Shown piece by piece: positions 8,890-19,697 of a DNA stretch of 64,000 bases. The first letter of the stretch is position 1; every line of letters begins with the position of its first letter. Source of the DNA: Maribellus sediminis (GTDB taxonomy: Bacteria > Bacteroidota > Bacteroidia > Bacteroidales > Prolixibacteraceae). The stretch is taken from positions 1,261,650 through 1,325,649 of the forward strand of contig NZ_WXUB01000002.1 of NCBI RefSeq assembly GCF_011799805.1, written 5' to 3'. Position numbers and translations under genes: made by a program. The notes under the pieces are model-generated. The model ran no database searches. It was not told the origin of the DNA and worked only from the letters and a program-made list of their open reading frames with translations.

Positions 8890-11250
8890 TCATTGGTTAA
8901 CAACCAGGAACTTTTTTGTAATCGAATTGCCCAGATTATCTGTTACTGTTATGCTGTGCCAGCCCGCTTCAGGGCGAAGTTCAAACTGATGGACATTTTT
9001 TGTTGTACCAATAAAACTATCATCCAAATACCAGTAAACAATAACATTTCCGGATCGGTGTGCGAGGTCGAAAATAATTTTTCCGGGTGTTCCATCCAGG
9101 TCAACCGGAATAAAAAGCCGGTTCCATTCACGTGGATATATAAATTCCATTTGCTGCTCGGTTTCTGAACAACCGGGCATCAAAGGTGGCAAAGTTGCAT
9201 ACAGCACATTCTGTCGTTTGAAATAGTACTCCAGTGCCGGTGGCAGAACAAACCAGTTTTGGTGCTGCATTTCAGAAACCGGGTAACAATTAGCATTTAC
9301 ACGATAAGTTTTTTCGTTATTAAAATGAATCCGCTCGTGCCACGGACACACACCTACTTTATTTCCCTGCGGAACCTGCACTTCTATGCGCTTTTCGCAA
9401 AATTCGCCGGGACGGTATCCACTTTCTGCGCAAACGTCAATGGTTTGCATTTCATCATCAGGTACCTGAAACCATTCAGAAAAAGGTAAGGCCTCACAAA
9501 CATCGAACATTACCGGAGCTGCAGCAGTAATACCTGTTAATCCTGCACGGCCTTCGCCATCGGCGTTGCCACACCAAACTGCAACGACATACCGTGAAGT
9601 GACACCAACCGCCCAGGCATCCCTAAAACCAAAGCTGGTTCCGGTTTTCCAGGCAATCTTTCGCGAATGGGCAAAATGTTCCCAGCCAGTTTCACTTTCC
9701 GGGCGTTTCACTTTCAACAAAGCATCGAGTGTAGAATACACCGAAGCAGCACGTACAAATGGTTGGGTACGTTGTTCTTCCAAAACAGGAATTTCTTCGT
9801 CCCAAATTAAAGGGGAAAAAGGTTTCGAAGAATAAAATCCATCCTCATTTTCATAGCGTTTCAGGATAGTGCCCAGCGAAGCATACATTCCGGCCAAATC
9901 CCATAATTCAATTTCGGCCCCTCCAAGAATCAGAGATAAACCATAGTGCCCGGGCTGTTCTTTTAAAGTACTCATTCCTGTTTTTCGCAAAAAGGAATAC
10001 AAAGGGCCTACACCAAAATCGCGCAACAAATGCACAGCCGGAATATTTAATGACCTCGCCAAAGCTTCTTCTGCAGGAACTGCACCGTTATATTCCCGAT
10101 CGAAATTCATGGGTGTAAAACCGCCAAAACGAATCGGGATATCCGGCACCAGCATGGTTGGAAGCAGCAATCCTTCATCAAGCATTTTACAGTACAGAAA
10201 AGGTTTTAGAATACTTCCGGTACTGCGTGGCGATTGCACAATATCCACCTGATTTCCGTGTGCAATACTATCCGAACTGTTCGTATTTCCGACATAGGCC
10301 AGCACTTTTTTCGATGGAATTTCTACTACAAGCACAGCCATATTATTTATCAGGTTCGATTTTAAACGCTGATGATGTCGGGCCACTATCTCGTTTACCC
10401 TATTCTGAAGTCCATATTGGATAGTTGAATGAATGCGCTGCCCGCGTTTTTCAGCATTGGCTTTTTCAGTTAAATGAAAAGCAATGTCGGGTAAAGCATT
10501 TACTTTTCCGGGCAAAGGTTCTGAAATGGCCAATTGGTAGGTAATACTGTCCATCTCGTTTTCAACAAGCAACTGATTCAATAATTTGTCTCGTTTTTGT
10601 TTTAGTCGCTGATCGAGCCGACCGGGATAAATCAGCGACGGCGCGTTGGGTAAAACTGCCAGAGTTGCCGACTCTGCCCAGGACAACTGCCCCGGATCGC
10701 GACCAAAATACCGCCAGGCAGCCGCATCCAGTCCAACAACATTTCCACCAAATGGGGCATGCGAGGCATACAGCTCCAGAATTTCCGACTTCGAATAGCG
10801 CAATTCAACATGCAAAGCCCAGAAAATCTCAATCAGCTTATTCCATACTGATCTTTCTTTTTGTCCACGCGCTAATCTGCAGAGCTGCATGGTAATTGTA
10901 CTTCCACCGCTTACAATTCTTCGCGCTTTCACGTTTAGAAAAAATGCCCGGGCTAGAGAAAACAAATTAACTCCGGGATGCGCATAAAAATACTTATCCT
11001 CGAAACTAAGCACACATTTTCCGTATTTATCAGGAATGGAATCCACGGGTGGAAAACGCCATTGTTCATCGCCGGAAATGCGTGCGCCCAGCAATTCGCC
11101 TTCGCTGCTTTCTACAACCGTAGAATACGAAGTATTGAAAAGCGGACGTGGCACAAACAAGCCTCCGATGAAAAACAACACCAACAATAAAAGCAGGAAG
11201 GTCAACACTAATCTTCCTGCTCTCGTTTTATGAATTCTCCTTCCGGTCAC
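8890..11250 (-). CDS. pbpC: Penicillin-binding protein 1C
   Basis: 786 residues: an N-terminal membrane anchor (about residues 13-32), a GT51 peptidoglycan glycosyltransferase domain with catalytic Glu84 in FEDKYFYAHPG and GGSTITMQL at about 115-123, then a transpeptidase domain with S346-I-L-K349, S400-L-N402 and K535-T-G-T538, and a C-terminal Ig-like BiPBP_C domain from about residue 690. All catalytic motifs are intact. It polymerises and crosslinks peptidoglycan at the outer face of the inner membrane. It lies 13 bases after the alpha-2-macroglobulin gene, the widespread PBP1C/YfhM pairing. Confidence 0.97.
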   Translation of the reverse strand: MTGRRIHKTRAGRLVLTFLLLLLVLFFIGGLFVPRPLFNTSYSTVVESSEGELLGARISGDEQWRFPPVDSIPDKYGKCVLSFEDKYFYAHPGVNLFSLARAFFLNVKARRIVSGGSTITMQLCRLARGQKERSVWNKLIEIFWALHVELRYSKSEILELYASHAPFGGNVVGLDAAAWRYFGRDPGQLSWAESATLAVLPNAPSLIYPGRLDQRLKQKRDKLLNQLLVENEMDSITYQLAISEPLPGKVNALPDIAFHLTEKANAEKRGQRIHSTIQYGLQNRVNEIVARHHQRLKSNLINNMAVLVVEIPSKKVLAYVGNTNSSDSIAHGNQVDIVQSPRSTGSILKPFLYCKMLDEGLLLPTMLVPDIPIRFGGFTPMNFDREYNGAVPAEEALARSLNIPAVHLLRDFGVGPLYSFLRKTGMSTLKEQPGHYGLSLILGGAEIELWDLAGMYASLGTILKRYENEDGFYSSKPFSPLIWDEEIPVLEEQRTQPFVRAASVYSTLDALLKVKRPESETGWEHFAHSRKIAWKTGTSFGFRDAWAVGVTSRYVVAVWCGNADGEGRAGLTGITAAAPVMFDVCEALPFSEWFQVPDDEMQTIDVCAESGYRPGEFCEKRIEVQVPQGNKVGVCPWHERIHFNNEKTYRVNANCYPVSEMQHQNWFVLPPALEYYFKRQNVLYATLPPLMPGCSETEQQMEFIYPREWNRLFIPVDLDGTPGKIIFDLAHRSGNVIVYWYLDDSFIGTTKNVHQFELRPEAGWHSITVTDNLGNSITKKFLVVNQ

Positions 11251-11263
11251 AGCAATAAAATTG

Positions 11264-14200
11264 CTAATTCACACTTACCATTTCACCTCCACGGCGCGCA
11301 TTCACGCTGTTGTCGTACATCGCCTCGCAACTTACCGGCGGCAGGTAAAACTCACCTTTATATGCAGCATTCAGGTAAAAAGTAAACGTTTTTTGTTTGC
11401 CCATTTCCAAATCGAAATAGGTATAAATCCGGTCGTCGCGAATATCCTGATACTCAAAATTTGCATCACTCTGAGGAGCATCGCCCAATCGTTTATTCAG
11501 AATTTCCCAGCCTGAAGGAATCAATGCAGAAAGCACCATTTCTTCGTAATCTACCTTTTTGCCGGGATGCGTTACCGTAACCTGCATCCTAAAATCAGTT
11601 CCCTGCGAAATGGAGGCCGGATCGATGGATTTACCGGCGGCATCGAGGTATTTCACTTCCAATCCAAGATTACTGGCACCTGAAGTTGAATCGACACCCG
11701 AAGGTATTCCTTTGGCGACCAGGAGCACAAAAGTGGCGTTTGCCCCGGTGTTCCTGTAATCTAAAGCAAGCTTTTTGGTTTTGCCGTTCTGAACAGGAAT
11801 TTTAATTACCGGAATCTTTGTGCGAGCATCAGACTTTTCATTGTTAACGCTTAACTCATACCCGGTTTCGCTTCCGTTTTTATAAAATTTTTCCGAGAAC
11901 TGAGCGGCTGCATATAAACTCCAGGCAGCGGTTTGCGTACTCAGCCAACTCCGGCTATTAATGTCGTCCGAAACATTTTGCAACATCGCAAAAGCATTCT
12001 CCTGCTCATCCAACAAAACAAGCGATTCCAGAATCATTGCCTTGTCGCGTAACGACGAGCCAAATGTCCCGCCTAACTCGTTGTATTCTTTCACTTCAGT
12101 AGATAAATTGGCAACCAGCTGCTGCGCAATTTCTTTTTTACCTGCCAGAACATATGCCGATGCGAGCCGCCACAACACATCCGACGATTTGGAATTTTTT
12201 TCACGTAGCCGGTTCATCGCACCCAAATCAGGATTTCCGGCCAATGCGAGAGTATACAAACGATAAGCCTGATTCAGGTCGTAATTCCTGTAGTGGTAAA
12301 AATCGGAGTTGCCTTGCGTTGTGCGCCAGTTACGTGCTGCTGATTTCTGATAACGCAGCCACTTGTCTTTCATACCATAAGGTAGTGAATAACCGGCCTT
12401 TTCGGCACAAATCAGAAAATGACCCGCGTAGTTCGTTCCCCATTCGTTGACATACGACGAACCGGGCCAGTAACTAAATCCGCCGCTTCCAAGCTGATAA
12501 GCCTGTAATTTTATAAGTGCGTGACGAATATTGTTTTCGATCTTCAGTTTCTGATCGGCATCAATTTCGGTAAGATTTCCAAGGTACAATTGAGGGAATA
12601 CCGAAGACGTTACCTGCTCCACACATCCGTGCGGATACCGTATAAGGTAATCTAAATGTTTGTTCAGGTTTAAGGGAGGAAATCCGGATATTTCAACCCA
12701 GGCTTCATTACTTTCCGGTTCACCCGGATTTTGCAACTCCGTTTTCCAGCTCTCACCGCCTTTAACCAGTTTCGATTGCTGCACGGTCAAAGCCTGATTT
12801 GGATTTCGCACCTTAACTTCCACTTCGTAGCTGGCCGTTTCTTTACCCGATTTGGCTTCCACCACAATTTTTCCAACACCGGTCTGAGCTTTTACTTTCA
12901 ATTTGAAATAGCTCATTTTCTCACCAATTTCGGTAAACTGAAGTTTATTCTCCTTACTTCCAGCAAGTTCAAACAAATCGTTAGCTTTTACCGAAATAGA
13001 AACATCTTTTACGTTTTCTTTCATTGCAAAAACATTCACCGGCAAATCAAAAGTTTCCAGCGGAGCCAGCATTCGCGGAACAGTAGCCAGCAACATCAAA
13101 CCTTTTCGCACCGGAACCGAAACTTCTTCGGCACCATAAGCTCCCTGATTTCCGGCAACCACCATCATTCGAACGGCACCAACATAATTCGGCATTTTGA
13201 ATGTGTGTTTTTGCTTTTTCCCGGCTTCGAGCGTAAACGGCCCAGCAAACTGAACAACAGGTTTAAAACGATTGGCTTCTTTCTTTTCAGCTCCGCTCAT
13301 TTCGCCGTCGCCACCAACCGCAAACGCTTTTTCGAGCCGTGCACCATAAGCACCGGCAACATAATCGTATAAATCCCAGGTTTTCACTCCAAGTGCTTCG
13401 CGCTGATAAAAAGTAGCATGCGGATTTGGCGTGGTATAATTGGTGATTCCCAGCAAACCCTCATCAACAATTGCCAGGGTGTACGTCATTTTCTGTTTGT
13501 TGGCTTCGGAAACTTCAACTGTGTAGTTCGTTTCCGGTTCAATTTCATCAGGAGCACTGATCACCGGTTTCAGAATGGTTTCCGGATTTTCTACTTCCAC
13601 CGGAATAACGCCGTAAAGCCGCAGTGGTGCATCGTTTTCAGTACTTCCAAAAGGCTGAATCAAACTCACATGAACATAAAAGTTTGGTGCCATTTCGGGT
13701 TCTGCTTTTAAGGTAAAACGGGTTTGTTTGTCGTTCGTTTCCACCCAAAACATATCCAGCACTTTTGTCCCGTTTTCGAGACTTACCAGCGCTTTACCCG
13801 TTTTCGACGAAGGAATAGTAACTTCTATCTCTTCTCCTACTTTATAATTCTGTTTTGCAGTTCGAATACTTAACATGGTAGCACCTTCAGCCATTCCGTC
13901 CGAACGCCAGCCTCCCCATCTCGACATGTAAAAAGTAATTCCGGTTGAATGTCCCGAAGTATTGTCTTTCACCCACAGGAAATAGCGGCCATTGTCTTCC
14001 CAACTGTTGTATCTTACATTCAGGTTGAATTGTGATTTGTGTTCGGCATCTTGAATTTGCCACGAGTTAACTGGCTGATAGTAACTTCCGGAAACATAGT
14101 GCGCCAGATTTTCGGAACCGGACTCCCACCACCAGCGCCAGTTTACTTTATACAAGCGGACTTCAAGGTCATCGCCAGTAACCGCTTTCCCGTTTTTATC

Positions 14201-16783
14201 GACCACAACAATTTCGGGCTGATAATCAGTATCGGTTTTGTACCAGTTGTCTTCCGATTCGGGCATACGCACCCCCACGTATGCCGAATATGGCGAGTAT
14301 CGCGCTTTGGTAACCGATGTGCTAAAATCGCCGCCGGTTTCGAAAACACGCGAAGTAAACCAGGCATTCAGCATTCCGGGTGCGTTATCCAAACCTTCCA
14401 ATTTTAACGGAATAGTTCCCTTACCGGCCTCATCGAGTTGTGCTTCGTAAATGGTTTCTTCTTTGCTCGAAAAGCGGGTGGCCGGATCGGTAAAGGTGTA
14501 GTTCTGAAAATCGGAAAACTGTGTTGAGCTTTTTGTGAACAACACCTCAACTTTAGCCTTCAACGACTTCGCCGGACTTCCATGCAACCAGGAAGCGTTT
14601 ATCGGCAAACTTTTATCGTCGCTTCCGAGCAACTTGTCACCTGGTAATCCCAATTCAATTTTCAGCCGGTTAGGTTTTATGGTTTCTATTTTCACACGTT
14701 TGGAAAATATGCTGTTGCCAACCTGCACTTCGGCGCGCCAGTTTCCGGTTGGAGCATCTTTTTTAGTTTTAGAAGTCAAAAGGTAGAAGCCATTTTCGTT
14801 GTTGCTGACCACACGCCGTTCAACCACTTGTTGTTTTGGATTGATCAGGCTGAAAATTACAGGATGATTTTCGGGATCGTGTGCAGCTGTTTCCAGAATA
14901 AAATTCAGGAACAAAGTATCTCCGGGACGCCACACATCGCGTTCGCCGTAAATAAAGCCTTTTAATCCTTCCGTTATTTCCTGCCCCGCTACGTTAAAGT
15001 TGCTTACCGAAAGCGAAGTACCATCATCCAGGCGCAGATAACCGTATTGATTACCTTTTTGAGCTACCAATAGAAATGGTTTCTTTTTCAGGTTAACTTC
15101 AGCCATACCCTCTGCATCGGTTTTTATAGTTTCAATCAGCTGGTTCTGGAAATTATACAAACGCAGATCTACGTTCGATTCAGGGTCGGTTGTAACAAGG
15201 TTCGAAACCGCAAATAGCATACGATGATCGCGCCCTTCTTTTGCCACAATCCCCAGTTCTGAAGCCATGATATTCCGGCTTACAAATCGATCGGAATTAT
15301 AATACGAAACATGGCACGGATTATCGCGTTCCTGCCAGTTGTAACCTCTCGGATAGTAATAACTGTCGTACCAGCCCGGCGAATCCCACTCGGTTTCATA
15401 CTCTTCACCGCTTGCCAAATCAATTTCAGGCACCATTTCTTTGGTCGAATCTTCGGAACACACATAAAGTGAATAATCTTTACGAAAACGAAGTTCAACT
15501 TCGTAAATCGCTCCCGGTTCGATCTTCACCAATTTTGCCAAATCTACTTTGAAGGTGTTCCATTCGTTATAATTCACCGGATTTTCTGAAATCAGATCTA
15601 CTTTACCCTCATAAACCAGACGGCCAACTTGTCTCAGATCGGAGCTTCCGGTTAAACGGTTCTCCTGCAAAAACTGCAGAATATTGTTTTTGTAGATCTC
15701 TACCAAACGCACATCCACTGCATTCAGACTTATAGCTTCGAAAGGAAATTCAAGTCGATCGGTTTGCGGAACAATCACCCCTTTTCCGATCAGGCGCACC
15801 GCCGGTTCAGCATTGGTAAATTTTAAAACGAATGTTTCCCGTTTTTTTAATCGCGCATAATTTGCGCTTTTAATTCCTTCGTAAACGTTCATGGTTCTTA
15901 CCCCTGAAACACGTTTACCCGGCCAAACTTTTAACGAATTCCCATCTATTTCAAAACGCAGGTTAGTGGTATTATCCATTTCAATCAATCCTTCCAAATC
16001 CATCGTTTTTAACAAGGGATCGGAAAATTGAACGTTTACATACTGCTCAGGCTGCTGAACAACCGTTGCGTCCAATATTTTAAAGGTATTCAATGCCGGA
16101 ATTTCCAGTTCCTTGGTCCCCGAAACATCCGTATTCAATGATCCTCCATCCCATTTTACAACTACCTTTCTAGCCTCGTCCTGCATACGAGAAATACTGT
16201 CGACGGTGAAAAAATGTTTACGGCGACTACTATCGTGATTCCATAAAACCGGCATTTCTTTTCCATCTGCAGTAACCTTTACAATATTTTCAAATGATTC
16301 TGCGTCAGCCACATCGGCAGACAACAAATAACCTGTAAGTTGCATTTGGTTGGAATTCAATCCTTCGTAATTTTTCAAGCCCTCAACTGTTACCGAAAAA
16401 GTTTGTTGAACAGTTGAAAACTCGAACGGCATTTTTTGGTATTTGCTATCTACCTTAAATACTTTGCCTAACTCAAATTCGGCTTTATAATTCGTCCCTG
16501 ATTTTAATGGCTCCGAAGGCCTGAACTCAAAAATACGCCCTCCCACTAATACGGTTTCTCCTTTTATTCCTGGTTTAAAATGAAACAAGTTCTGAATATT
16601 TACAGCACTGTCAACCGCCTGGCTCATATGTACAGAAATGGCTGATTTGCTGGAAATAATACCGCTTGTAAATGCCTGGACATATCGGCTAAAAGCGATG
16701 TCGGTTGGCACAGATTTCTTTTCGGTTTTTGAACACGAAGCAAGAAGTAGAATAAGGATAAATGGGAGAATTAGTTTTTTCAT
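11264..16783 (-). CDS. Bacterial alpha-2-macroglobulin lipoprotein
   Basis: 1839 residues. The lipobox LLLASC puts the lipidated Cys at residue 17. A series of beta-sandwich (MG-type) domains precedes the bait and thioester region. The thioester motif is present as GCVEQ with Cys1387, followed by an alpha/alpha toroid (LGSGGFSYWPG region) and a C-terminal receptor-like domain. Proteins of this type trap proteases covalently and are encoded beside pbpC, where they are thought to guard the envelope while PBP1C repairs the wall. It is first in the two-gene operon. Length and order agree with the type I (YfhM) class that keeps the thioester. Confidence 0.95.
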   Translation of the reverse strand: MKKLILPFILILLLASCSKTEKKSVPTDIAFSRYVQAFTSGIISSKSAISVHMSQAVDSAVNIQNLFHFKPGIKGETVLVGGRIFEFRPSEPLKSGTNYKAEFELGKVFKVDSKYQKMPFEFSTVQQTFSVTVEGLKNYEGLNSNQMQLTGYLLSADVADAESFENIVKVTADGKEMPVLWNHDSSRRKHFFTVDSISRMQDEARKVVVKWDGGSLNTDVSGTKELEIPALNTFKILDATVVQQPEQYVNVQFSDPLLKTMDLEGLIEMDNTTNLRFEIDGNSLKVWPGKRVSGVRTMNVYEGIKSANYARLKKRETFVLKFTNAEPAVRLIGKGVIVPQTDRLEFPFEAISLNAVDVRLVEIYKNNILQFLQENRLTGSSDLRQVGRLVYEGKVDLISENPVNYNEWNTFKVDLAKLVKIEPGAIYEVELRFRKDYSLYVCSEDSTKEMVPEIDLASGEEYETEWDSPGWYDSYYYPRGYNWQERDNPCHVSYYNSDRFVSRNIMASELGIVAKEGRDHRMLFAVSNLVTTDPESNVDLRLYNFQNQLIETIKTDAEGMAEVNLKKKPFLLVAQKGNQYGYLRLDDGTSLSVSNFNVAGQEITEGLKGFIYGERDVWRPGDTLFLNFILETAAHDPENHPVIFSLINPKQQVVERRVVSNNENGFYLLTSKTKKDAPTGNWRAEVQVGNSIFSKRVKIETIKPNRLKIELGLPGDKLLGSDDKSLPINASWLHGSPAKSLKAKVEVLFTKSSTQFSDFQNYTFTDPATRFSSKEETIYEAQLDEAGKGTIPLKLEGLDNAPGMLNAWFTSRVFETGGDFSTSVTKARYSPYSAYVGVRMPESEDNWYKTDTDYQPEIVVVDKNGKAVTGDDLEVRLYKVNWRWWWESGSENLAHYVSGSYYQPVNSWQIQDAEHKSQFNLNVRYNSWEDNGRYFLWVKDNTSGHSTGITFYMSRWGGWRSDGMAEGATMLSIRTAKQNYKVGEEIEVTIPSSKTGKALVSLENGTKVLDMFWVETNDKQTRFTLKAEPEMAPNFYVHVSLIQPFGSTENDAPLRLYGVIPVEVENPETILKPVISAPDEIEPETNYTVEVSEANKQKMTYTLAIVDEGLLGITNYTTPNPHATFYQREALGVKTWDLYDYVAGAYGARLEKAFAVGGDGEMSGAEKKEANRFKPVVQFAGPFTLEAGKKQKHTFKMPNYVGAVRMMVVAGNQGAYGAEEVSVPVRKGLMLLATVPRMLAPLETFDLPVNVFAMKENVKDVSISVKANDLFELAGSKENKLQFTEIGEKMSYFKLKVKAQTGVGKIVVEAKSGKETASYEVEVKVRNPNQALTVQQSKLVKGGESWKTELQNPGEPESNEAWVEISGFPPLNLNKHLDYLIRYPHGCVEQVTSSVFPQLYLGNLTEIDADQKLKIENNIRHALIKLQAYQLGSGGFSYWPGSSYVNEWGTNYAGHFLICAEKAGYSLPYGMKDKWLRYQKSAARNWRTTQGNSDFYHYRNYDLNQAYRLYTLALAGNPDLGAMNRLREKNSKSSDVLWRLASAYVLAGKKEIAQQLVANLSTEVKEYNELGGTFGSSLRDKAMILESLVLLDEQENAFAMLQNVSDDINSRSWLSTQTAAWSLYAAAQFSEKFYKNGSETGYELSVNNEKSDARTKIPVIKIPVQNGKTKKLALDYRNTGANATFVLLVAKGIPSGVDSTSGASNLGLEVKYLDAAGKSIDPASISQGTDFRMQVTVTHPGKKVDYEEMVLSALIPSGWEILNKRLGDAPQSDANFEYQDIRDDRIYTYFDLEMGKQKTFTFYLNAAYKGEFYLPPVSCEAMYDNSVNARRGGEMVSVN

Positions 16784-17065
16784 TTTAGCGTATGTATAGT
16801 TCTTAATTGGCTAATCTATTCCTGTTTCATTACCGGATATAGGGGTTTTGCCTGCTCTATTTTTGGTTCCTAAAAGTAACCAAAGTTTGATTGACAAGCA
16901 TTCTTCCTTACAACATTATTATGTTATTAATTCAATTTATTTATGCAGGGACACTAAAATACTTTTCGGCTTTTTGGAGATTGCTATTGATGGCTCTTTC
17001 AAAAATAACTATTTTACCATTCTCTATTAATCCAACGTACAAATAGCATAAATCTGTTACTATTC

Positions 17066-17662
17066 ATGAAAAAAATACTAATAATTTTTGCTCATCCGGC
17101 TTTTCAGAAATCAGTGATCAATAAAACACTAATTGATGCGGTAAAGAATATGGAAGGAGTTACCGTAAACGATTTGTACGAAACCTACCCCGACTTTTTT
17201 ATCGATATTGAAAAAGAACAGCGGTTATTGCTGGAAAACGATGTGATCATTTGGCACCACCCGTTTTATTGGTACAATGCGCCGGCACTGTTTAAAGAAT
17301 GGATGGACCTGGTGCTGCAACATGGATTTGCGTACGGAACAACAGGCCGGGCATTGGAAGGCAAATGGGTGATGTCGGCAATTTCCACCGGCGGACAACA
17401 GGAAGTATATTCAAAAACCGGTAGTAACCGTTACACGGTGAACGAGTTTCTGGCCCCCTTCAACCGCTCTGTCACGCTTTGCCGAATGGTTTATCTTCCT
17501 CCTTTTGTAACTTATGGTTCGCATACCATTTCAGCCGAAAAATTGACACAACAGGCTGATGCTTACCGCGAAATACTCACGTTGTTGCGCGACGATAAAA
17601 TTAATCCCCAGGAATTGAATGATTTGGAATACATGAATAACTTAATCGCTAAGCATGCATAA
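17066..17662 (+). CDS. KefG/KefF-like NAD(P)H quinone oxidoreductase
   Basis: 198 residues with a flavodoxin-like fold: KILIIFAHPAFQKS at the N-terminus binds the flavin phosphate, and WHHPFYWYNAPALFKEWMD (about residues 64-82) is the family signature near the flavin. Family members reduce quinones and, as KefF or KefG, activate the potassium efflux channels KefC or KefB in the cytoplasm. The last 8 bases overlap the start of a KefC-type antiporter, which makes the ancillary role very likely. I cannot say whether it is closer to KefF or KefG, so no symbol is given. Confidence 0.9.
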   Translation: MKKILIIFAHPAFQKSVINKTLIDAVKNMEGVTVNDLYETYPDFFIDIEKEQRLLLENDVIIWHHPFYWYNAPALFKEWMDLVLQHGFAYGTTGRALEGKWVMSAISTGGQQEVYSKTGSNRYTVNEFLAPFNRSVTLCRMVYLPPFVTYGSHTISAEKLTQQADAYREILTLLRDDKINPQELNDLEYMNNLIAKHA

Positions 17663-19559
17663 TCAGGACTTCTTTTTACAGGCATTAATATATTTGGGAG
17701 CAGCAGTTGTTACTGTGCCGCTGGCTAAAAAACTCGGGCTCGGTTCGGTACTGGGCTACCTGATGGCCGGCATTATAATTGGTCCCTTTGTTTTAGGATT
17801 GGTGGGTCAGGCTGACGAGGTGATGCATTTTGCTGAATTTGGCGTAGTACTCATGCTTTTTTTAATTGGTCTCGAACTTGAACCGTCTTTGCTTTGGCGA
17901 ATGCGCCGCTCGATATTCGGACTTGGCGGTTTGCAGGTGCTGATTACAGCCCTTGTAATAACTTTTATTGCGCTCGCCATGAATTTCCAGGTAAACCGGG
18001 CTTTGGCCATCGGGCTTATTCTGGCACTTTCATCCACTGCAATTGTGCTGCAAACTTTAAGCGAAAAAGGACTGATGCGAAATACGGCAGGACGATCGGC
18101 GTTTTCGGTGCTGCTTTTCCAGGATATGGCAGTGATCCCCATCCTGGCCTTACTGCCGCTTATTGCCAAACTCGGGCAGCCGGCCGATTTGTCGGAAACC
18201 GCACTCGCAAAAGTGGGTAATGTTGCCAGCATGCCGGGATGGTTGCAGCTTATTATTATTATCGGGGCCATTGCAACAATTGTTTTTATCGGACGTTTTG
18301 CTGCTCGGCACATTTTCAGGTTGATTGCAGAAACCGGCCTCCACGAAGTATTTGTGGCGCTGGCACTATTATTAGTTATAGGAATAGCCCTGGCCATGGA
18401 TCAGATCGGTCTGTCGCCTGCATTGGGGACATTTATAGCCGGCGTGGTGTTAGCCGACAGCGAATACCGACATGAACTGGAAACTACCATAGATCCGTTT
18501 AAAGGCCTGTTACTTGGCTTGTTTTTTATTTCGGTGGGCGCAAGTATCAATTTCAACTTATTTATCGAAAATCCGCTATTGGTCATTGCTTTGGTAGGAC
18601 TGCTAATAGCAGTAAAATTCATAATTCTGTTGATTCTCGGAAGAATATTCCGGCTAAAGAAAGGCTACGAGTTTTTGTTTGCTTTTTTACTGGCGCAGTC
18701 CAGCGAATTCAGTTTTGTACTGATCTCGTTTTCCAAGCAAAATCAACTATTCGACGATAAAACTGCGGCTATGCTCTTGTTGGTAGTCACTTTATCGATG
18801 GCGATTTCTCCGTTGCTGCTCATATTTAACGACAAAGCAGTAAGTCCGATCCTGGCACGCTGGCAAAACAAGCTGGAATACGACGAAGTGGAAGAGCAGG
18901 AAAATCCGGTAATACTGGCAGGATTTGGACGTTTTGGGCTGGTGGTTGGCCGTATTTTGCTGGCCAATAATATAAAAGTTACCATTCTCGACAACAACCC
19001 GTCGAATGTGGAAATTCTGCGCAAATACGGTTTCAAACTGTATTTTGGCGATGTTACCCGGCCTCAACTGCTCGAAACTGCCGGTATAAAAAATGCGCGG
19101 ATGCTTATTCTTAGCATGGCCGAACACGACGAAGCACTAAAAATTGCCGCCTATGTTCGCGAGAAATACCCGCACGTAAAGATCCTTGCCCGTGCAAAAG
19201 ACATCTTCCACGTGTTCGAATTTTTTAAACTGGATGTACGAACCGTGCAACGCGAAATGTTTGAGTCGGCTGCCGAACTGGGTGCAAAAGCATTAAATGA
19301 ATTAGGCTACACAAAATACGAAGCTTACCGTGCCACCCGTACTTTTAAGCACCACGAAGACAGCGTGACTGATGAACTCTACCGACACTGGATGGAGGAC
19401 CACAATGAATTTATACGCGAAACCAGGCGTTTTGCAGAACAGGTCTCGGAAACGCTGCAGACTGAAAAAAACTTTTCAATTCACGATTCCGATTGTGCCT
19501 GGGATGTGGATACATTGAAAGATGAGGCACAAAAGAACATTCCTAAAAAACAACAATAA
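17655..19559 (+). CDS. KefC/KefB-type cation:proton antiporter (CPA2)
   Basis: 634 residues. About 12 hydrophobic segments fill residues 5-400, with LSSTAIVLQTLSEKG (about residues 115-129) typical of CPA2 exchangers. A TrkA-N/RCK nucleotide-binding domain starts near residue 415 with the Rossmann motif GFGRFG and ends near 540, followed by a charged tail. It is a glutathione- or nucleotide-gated K+/H+ efflux system of the inner membrane. Translation is probably coupled to the upstream KefG-like gene through the 8-base overlap. Glutathione gating in a Bacteroidota is not assured; another thiol or NADH may be the ligand. Confidence 0.92.
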   Translation: MHNQDFFLQALIYLGAAVVTVPLAKKLGLGSVLGYLMAGIIIGPFVLGLVGQADEVMHFAEFGVVLMLFLIGLELEPSLLWRMRRSIFGLGGLQVLITALVITFIALAMNFQVNRALAIGLILALSSTAIVLQTLSEKGLMRNTAGRSAFSVLLFQDMAVIPILALLPLIAKLGQPADLSETALAKVGNVASMPGWLQLIIIIGAIATIVFIGRFAARHIFRLIAETGLHEVFVALALLLVIGIALAMDQIGLSPALGTFIAGVVLADSEYRHELETTIDPFKGLLLGLFFISVGASINFNLFIENPLLVIALVGLLIAVKFIILLILGRIFRLKKGYEFLFAFLLAQSSEFSFVLISFSKQNQLFDDKTAAMLLLVVTLSMAISPLLLIFNDKAVSPILARWQNKLEYDEVEEQENPVILAGFGRFGLVVGRILLANNIKVTILDNNPSNVEILRKYGFKLYFGDVTRPQLLETAGIKNARMLILSMAEHDEALKIAAYVREKYPHVKILARAKDIFHVFEFFKLDVRTVQREMFESAAELGAKALNELGYTKYEAYRATRTFKHHEDSVTDELYRHWMEDHNEFIRETRRFAEQVSETLQTEKNFSIHDSDCAWDVDTLKDEAQKNIPKKQQ

Positions 19560-19697
19560 TACTCCTGAAAAACAGCCTCTTAACCTAAATAAAAAAAAAT
19601 GAAGAACTTTGTTTTTAACAATTATGTTATTTAGCTTTAACTGATAAACCCGTTCTTCAACAATACTAATAAGCTCCACCAAAAACAATCAACCACC

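Noticed and set aside
12731..13372. 213-codon open frame antisense to the alpha-2-macroglobulin gene
   Set aside because: Phe/His-rich shadow frame without recognisable motifs.
16848..17030. 60-codon open frame before the KefG-like gene
   Set aside because: No domain, no start context, and AT-rich intergenic composition; it is more likely leader DNA.
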